From Candidatus Kerfeldbacteria bacterium CG08_land_8_20_14_0_20_43_14 (GTDB lineage Bacteria; Patescibacteriota; Patescibacteriia; PEXW01): a DNA stretch of 7,833 bases. The stretch is taken from positions 1 through 7,833 of the forward strand of contig PEXW01000052.1 of NCBI GenBank assembly GCA_002774575.1, read 5' to 3'. Below the pieces are notes generated by a model. That model was not told the origin of the DNA. It searched no databases and saw only the letters and a program-made list of their open reading frames with translations. Numbering within the stretch: the stretch's first letter is position 1; each line of letters starts with the position of its first letter. Positions 5,991-7,833 of the stretch are shown here, piece by piece. The translations under genes were made by a program, and so were the position numbers.

Positions 5991-5997
5991 CCTCCTT
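5991..5997 (-). promoter_or_regulatory. Strong Shine-Dalgarno sequence of the small reverse-strand gene
   Basis: The reverse strand reads AAGGAGG-ACTT-ATG. The match to the 16S anti-SD is full and the spacing (4 bases) is slightly short. No other gene in the window has a comparable SD, so this site largely decides both the reality and the start of the 63-aa gene. Confidence 0.65.
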
Positions 5998-6057
5998 GAC
6001 CTTCCTTGAATGGTTGTGTTTAGTCAGTTACTTTCCGACTCTTTCAGTTTAGTTTGG

Positions 6058-6082
6058 ATTTCAATGAAATGCAAGCGCTTGC
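6058..6082. promoter_or_regulatory. Two adjoining perfect palindromes, candidate operator for rmuC
   Basis: ATTTCA-A-TGAAAT (6058-6070) is followed with no gap by GCAAGCGCTTGC (6071-6082). Both are exact palindromes. The second overlaps the -35 hexamer of the rmuC promoter, the usual place for a repressor site. The inner 10-mer CAAGCGCTTG occurs once more in the window, at 2278-2287. The regulator is unknown. Confidence 0.5.
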
Positions 6083-6106
6083 CAAATGGATTTTTTAAGA
6101 TAGAAT
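6079..6106 (+). promoter_or_regulatory. Promoter of rmuC, probably leaderless
   Basis: TTGCCA (6079-6084, five of six) and TAGAAT (6101-6106, five of six) are separated by 16 bases. The ATG begins at 6113, 7 bases after the last base of the -10, so transcription should start at or next to the start codon. No SD is present, in agreement with a leaderless mRNA. Confidence 0.6.
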
Positions 6107-6112
6107 TAAGCC

Positions 6113-7171
6113 ATGGAAACATTATTAATCATTTTAATCATCTTGGTTTTAGCCGGCATTGCCATTATTATTTTTCGAATGAACAAAGGCGGCGGGGGAG
6201 ACACGGATTCCAATGAAAAATTGATTCGTCTGGAAGAAAGATTGGCCCAGCTGAATGAAAAAGGCACGGAAATGAATCGAATTATGGATACCAAGCTGGG
6301 TGAATCAACCCGGGCCATTCAGGAGCAATTCGGGCATTCCACCAAAATAGTCAGAGATGTAACCGAGCGCCTGACTAAATTGGACGAAACCAATAAGCAG
6401 GTCCTGAATTTTTCCGACCAGCTAAAAAATTTGCAGGATATCCTGACTAACCCCAAGCAAAGGGGCATTTTGGGGGAATATTTTTTAGCCACGGTCTTGA
6501 AAAATGTTCTGCCGCCGAACTCTTATCAAATGCAGTATAAGTTCAAAGACGGCGAAATAGTTGACGCGGTTGTGAAAATTAAAAGCAAGTTAGTTCCCGT
6601 TGATTCCAAGTTTAGTTTGGAGAATTACAATCGTTTGGCCGCAACTCATGTTGAAAGCGAACGGAAAGTTTTGGAAAAGGCCTTTGTCAATGATTTAAAA
6701 TTGCGAATCCAAGAAACCGCGAAGTATATCCGGCCGAATGAGGACACCATGGATTTTGCTTTTATGTTCATCCCTTCCGAAGCTATTTATTATGACTTGT
6801 TGGTAAACAAGATTGGCGCCATCACCGATGACACGGAAAATTTAATCCAGCGCGCCGCTTCCAAGTATCATGTAATAATCGTTTCCCCAACTTCATTCTT
6901 GGCGTATTTGCAAACCGTGTTAGAAGGCTTGCGCGCCATGCAGATTGAAGAGTCAGCCAAAGAGATCCGGAAGAATGTGGAATTGCTTGGCAAGCATATT
7001 GGAAATTACGATGCTTACATGCAAAAATTGGGCAATCACCTGGGCACAGCCGTAAACACTTATAACACGGCCTACAAAGAATTCAAAAAGGTCGACAAAG
7101 ATGTTTTGAAAATCGCAGAAGTCGGTGGAAAAATTGAACCAATGGAGTTGGAAAAGCCGAAAGAAGATTAA
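6113..7171 (+). CDS. rmuC: DNA recombination protein RmuC
   Basis: A 352-aa protein with the standard RmuC layout. An N-terminal membrane helix (about 3-22) is followed by a coiled-coil region (about 33-110) and then the RmuC domain with a restriction-endonuclease-like fold. The likely catalytic residues are visible: RGILGEYF (E122), IVDAVVK (D151) and VPVDSKF (D164, K166), a PD-(D/E)xK pattern. Later conserved stretches are FAFMFIPSEAIYYDL and HVIIVSPTSFLAYLQTV. RmuC is known for limiting recombination between inverted repeats in E. coli; the exact biochemistry is not settled. It is shorter than E. coli RmuC, mostly through a shorter coiled coil and tail. The start is fixed by the N-terminal helix and the promoter. 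A T8 run follows the stop, but no hairpin precedes it. Confidence 0.95.
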   Translation: METLLIILIILVLAGIAIIIFRMNKGGGGDTDSNEKLIRLEERLAQLNEKGTEMNRIMDTKLGESTRAIQEQFGHSTKIVRDVTERLTKLDETNKQVLNFSDQLKNLQDILTNPKQRGILGEYFLATVLKNVLPPNSYQMQYKFKDGEIVDAVVKIKSKLVPVDSKFSLENYNRLAATHVESERKVLEKAFVNDLKLRIQETAKYIRPNEDTMDFAFMFIPSEAIYYDLLVNKIGAITDDTENLIQRAASKYHVIIVSPTSFLAYLQTVLEGLRAMQIEESAKEIRKNVELLGKHIGNYDAYMQKLGNHLGTAVNTYNTAYKEFKKVDKDVLKIAEVGGKIEPMELEKPKED

Positions 7172-7192
7172 TTTTTTTTATATCATTTAAGT

Positions 7193-7672
7193 ATGGATCA
7201 ACTACAACCCAAAGCCTACGAGCAAGAGTTTAAAAAACGAAAGTTTCCATGACGAAAAATAATTACAACAGTAATTATTATCATCGTTTCAATCGTGGTT
7301 GGATATTTTTTATTGGCTTTAACAAGTAGGATTCCCTGGGGACCGTCGACCCCTTTAATTAACAGAAGTTACCCATTTGAACGATCCTATGGCATACCTT
7401 TTAAAATTGGTAGTTACTATCACCTTATTGGTGCAGAAACTTCAGGTGCGTGCCATGCTTTAGATGCAAAGAGTTTTTATTGTGGTTCTGGAAATTATCT
7501 AGAAGATGGTTGGTGCAATAGCTCACAAGGCTCGTGCTTCGCATCAGGGAGTAATATTACCACGTTCCTAAATTTATTTTTTTGGGTAGTATTGGCATTT
7601 GTAATTTTTTTCTTCACCCCGCGATTACTTTTTAGACGATTTAAGAGTCAAAAAAAAGCAATTAGTGACTAA
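7193..7672 (+). CDS. Two-helix membrane protein interrupted by an in-frame TGA at codon 20
   Basis: I do not recognise this protein. From the ATG at 7193 one frame runs 160 codons to the TAA at 7670-7672, broken only by TGA at 7250-7252. Across the break the sequence is coherent: a charged cytoplasmic N-terminus (YEQEFKKRKFP), the TGA, RK, then a full membrane helix (ITTVIIIIVSIVVGYFLLAL). An external loop of about 75 residues with four cysteines (GACHA, FYCGS, WCNSS, SCFAS) follows, then a second helix (LFFWVVLAFVIFFF) and a basic tail. The only usual restart codon after the TGA is GTG at 7295, which would cut the first helix in half. A candidate -10, TATCAT (7181-7186), lies 6 bases before the ATG at 7193. 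It could be a decayed gene, a sequencing error or a readthrough site. Confidence 0.6.
7250..7252 (+). other. In-frame TGA in the two-helix membrane protein gene
   Basis: The codon context is TTT CCA TGA CGA AAA. A single change from TGG (Trp) or GGA (Gly) would produce it. Because the transporter and TatD genes here both end in TGA, a genome-wide reassignment of TGA is unlikely. Confidence 0.7.
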
Positions 7673-7833
7673 GAATGGCACAGTACCACAAGTGCAAGAA
7701 AAGCCGAAAAGAGGAATAAAATTTATAATTATATTTTTTAATAATCGGGTATACCTAGTCAAATGGAACAGGCTTGAGCGAGATTGATAAGTAGTCATAG
7801 GGTGAATCGAATATTTCGGGATGGCTAAATCTT

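Noticed and set aside
7172..7179. T8 run after rmuC as an intrinsic terminator
   Set aside because: No GC-rich hairpin precedes it on the forward strand; it is more likely part of the A+T-rich promoter region of the next gene.
7674..7718. Tiny ATG frame after the last gene (14 codons)
   Set aside because: It is too short, has no SD or promoter, and its Lys-rich composition follows from the A-rich DNA.
7755..7832. Reverse-strand open frame of 25 codons running in from the right edge (ends FDSPYDYLSISLKPVPFD)
   Set aside because: It could be the end of a gene beyond the window, but 25 open codons are easily found by chance and no family motif is visible.
1..7833. Recoded genetic code (TGA as Gly or Trp, as in Absconditabacteria and Gracilibacteria)
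   Set aside because: The transporter and TatD genes end in TGA at natural family ends, TatD with an ATGA overlap, so TGA acts as a stop here.

Overview
The window looks like a piece of an uncultured bacterial genome, most likely from the Candidate Phyla Radiation (Patescibacteria). This is an inference. It rests on short, tightly packed genes, the almost complete lack of Shine-Dalgarno (SD) sequences, promoters placed so close to the ATG that mRNAs would be leaderless, and divergent versions of familiar families. The standard code seems to apply, since two well-supported genes end in TGA. No phylum-level marker is present.

Layout. Positions 1-118 hold a low-complexity TACGTA/TAG repeat block and a promoter. 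Next come three forward genes: an EamA-family transporter (119-1045), a 251-aa protein whose C-terminal part looks like the hydrogenase chaperone HypC (1017-1772), and a 133-aa protein that reads as a short, divergent hydrogenase maturation endopeptidase (1776-2177). A 123-base gap separates these from a convergent reverse-strand pair, the large (2301-3611) and small (3614-4096) subunits of a [NiFe] hydrogenase. An overlapping divergent promoter drives the hydrogenase leftward and a TatD-family hydrolase (4155-4997) rightward. TatD is translationally coupled to an unrecognised membrane-anchored protein (4994-5722). A hairpin terminator, a small reverse-strand gene with the window's only strong SD (5795-5986), and a promoter with two adjoining palindromes lead into rmuC (6113-7171). 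The last gene, a two-helix membrane protein (7193-7672), carries an in-frame TGA at codon 20.

How it fits together. Positions 1017-4096 form a compact hydrogenase module: catalytic subunit, one-cluster electron-transfer subunit, a candidate HypC-like chaperone and a candidate C-terminal protease. No diaphorase, flavin subunit, membrane anchor or other Hyp protein lies within the window, so the electron partner is unknown. The most interesting points are the HypC-like domain fused to an unfamiliar N-terminal domain, the adjacent cysteine pair in the small subunit (as in complex I NuoB rather than the usual hydrogenase CxxC), and the degenerate protease. TatD and RmuC are ordinary nucleic-acid housekeeping genes, with no visible link to the hydrogenase beyond shared promoters.
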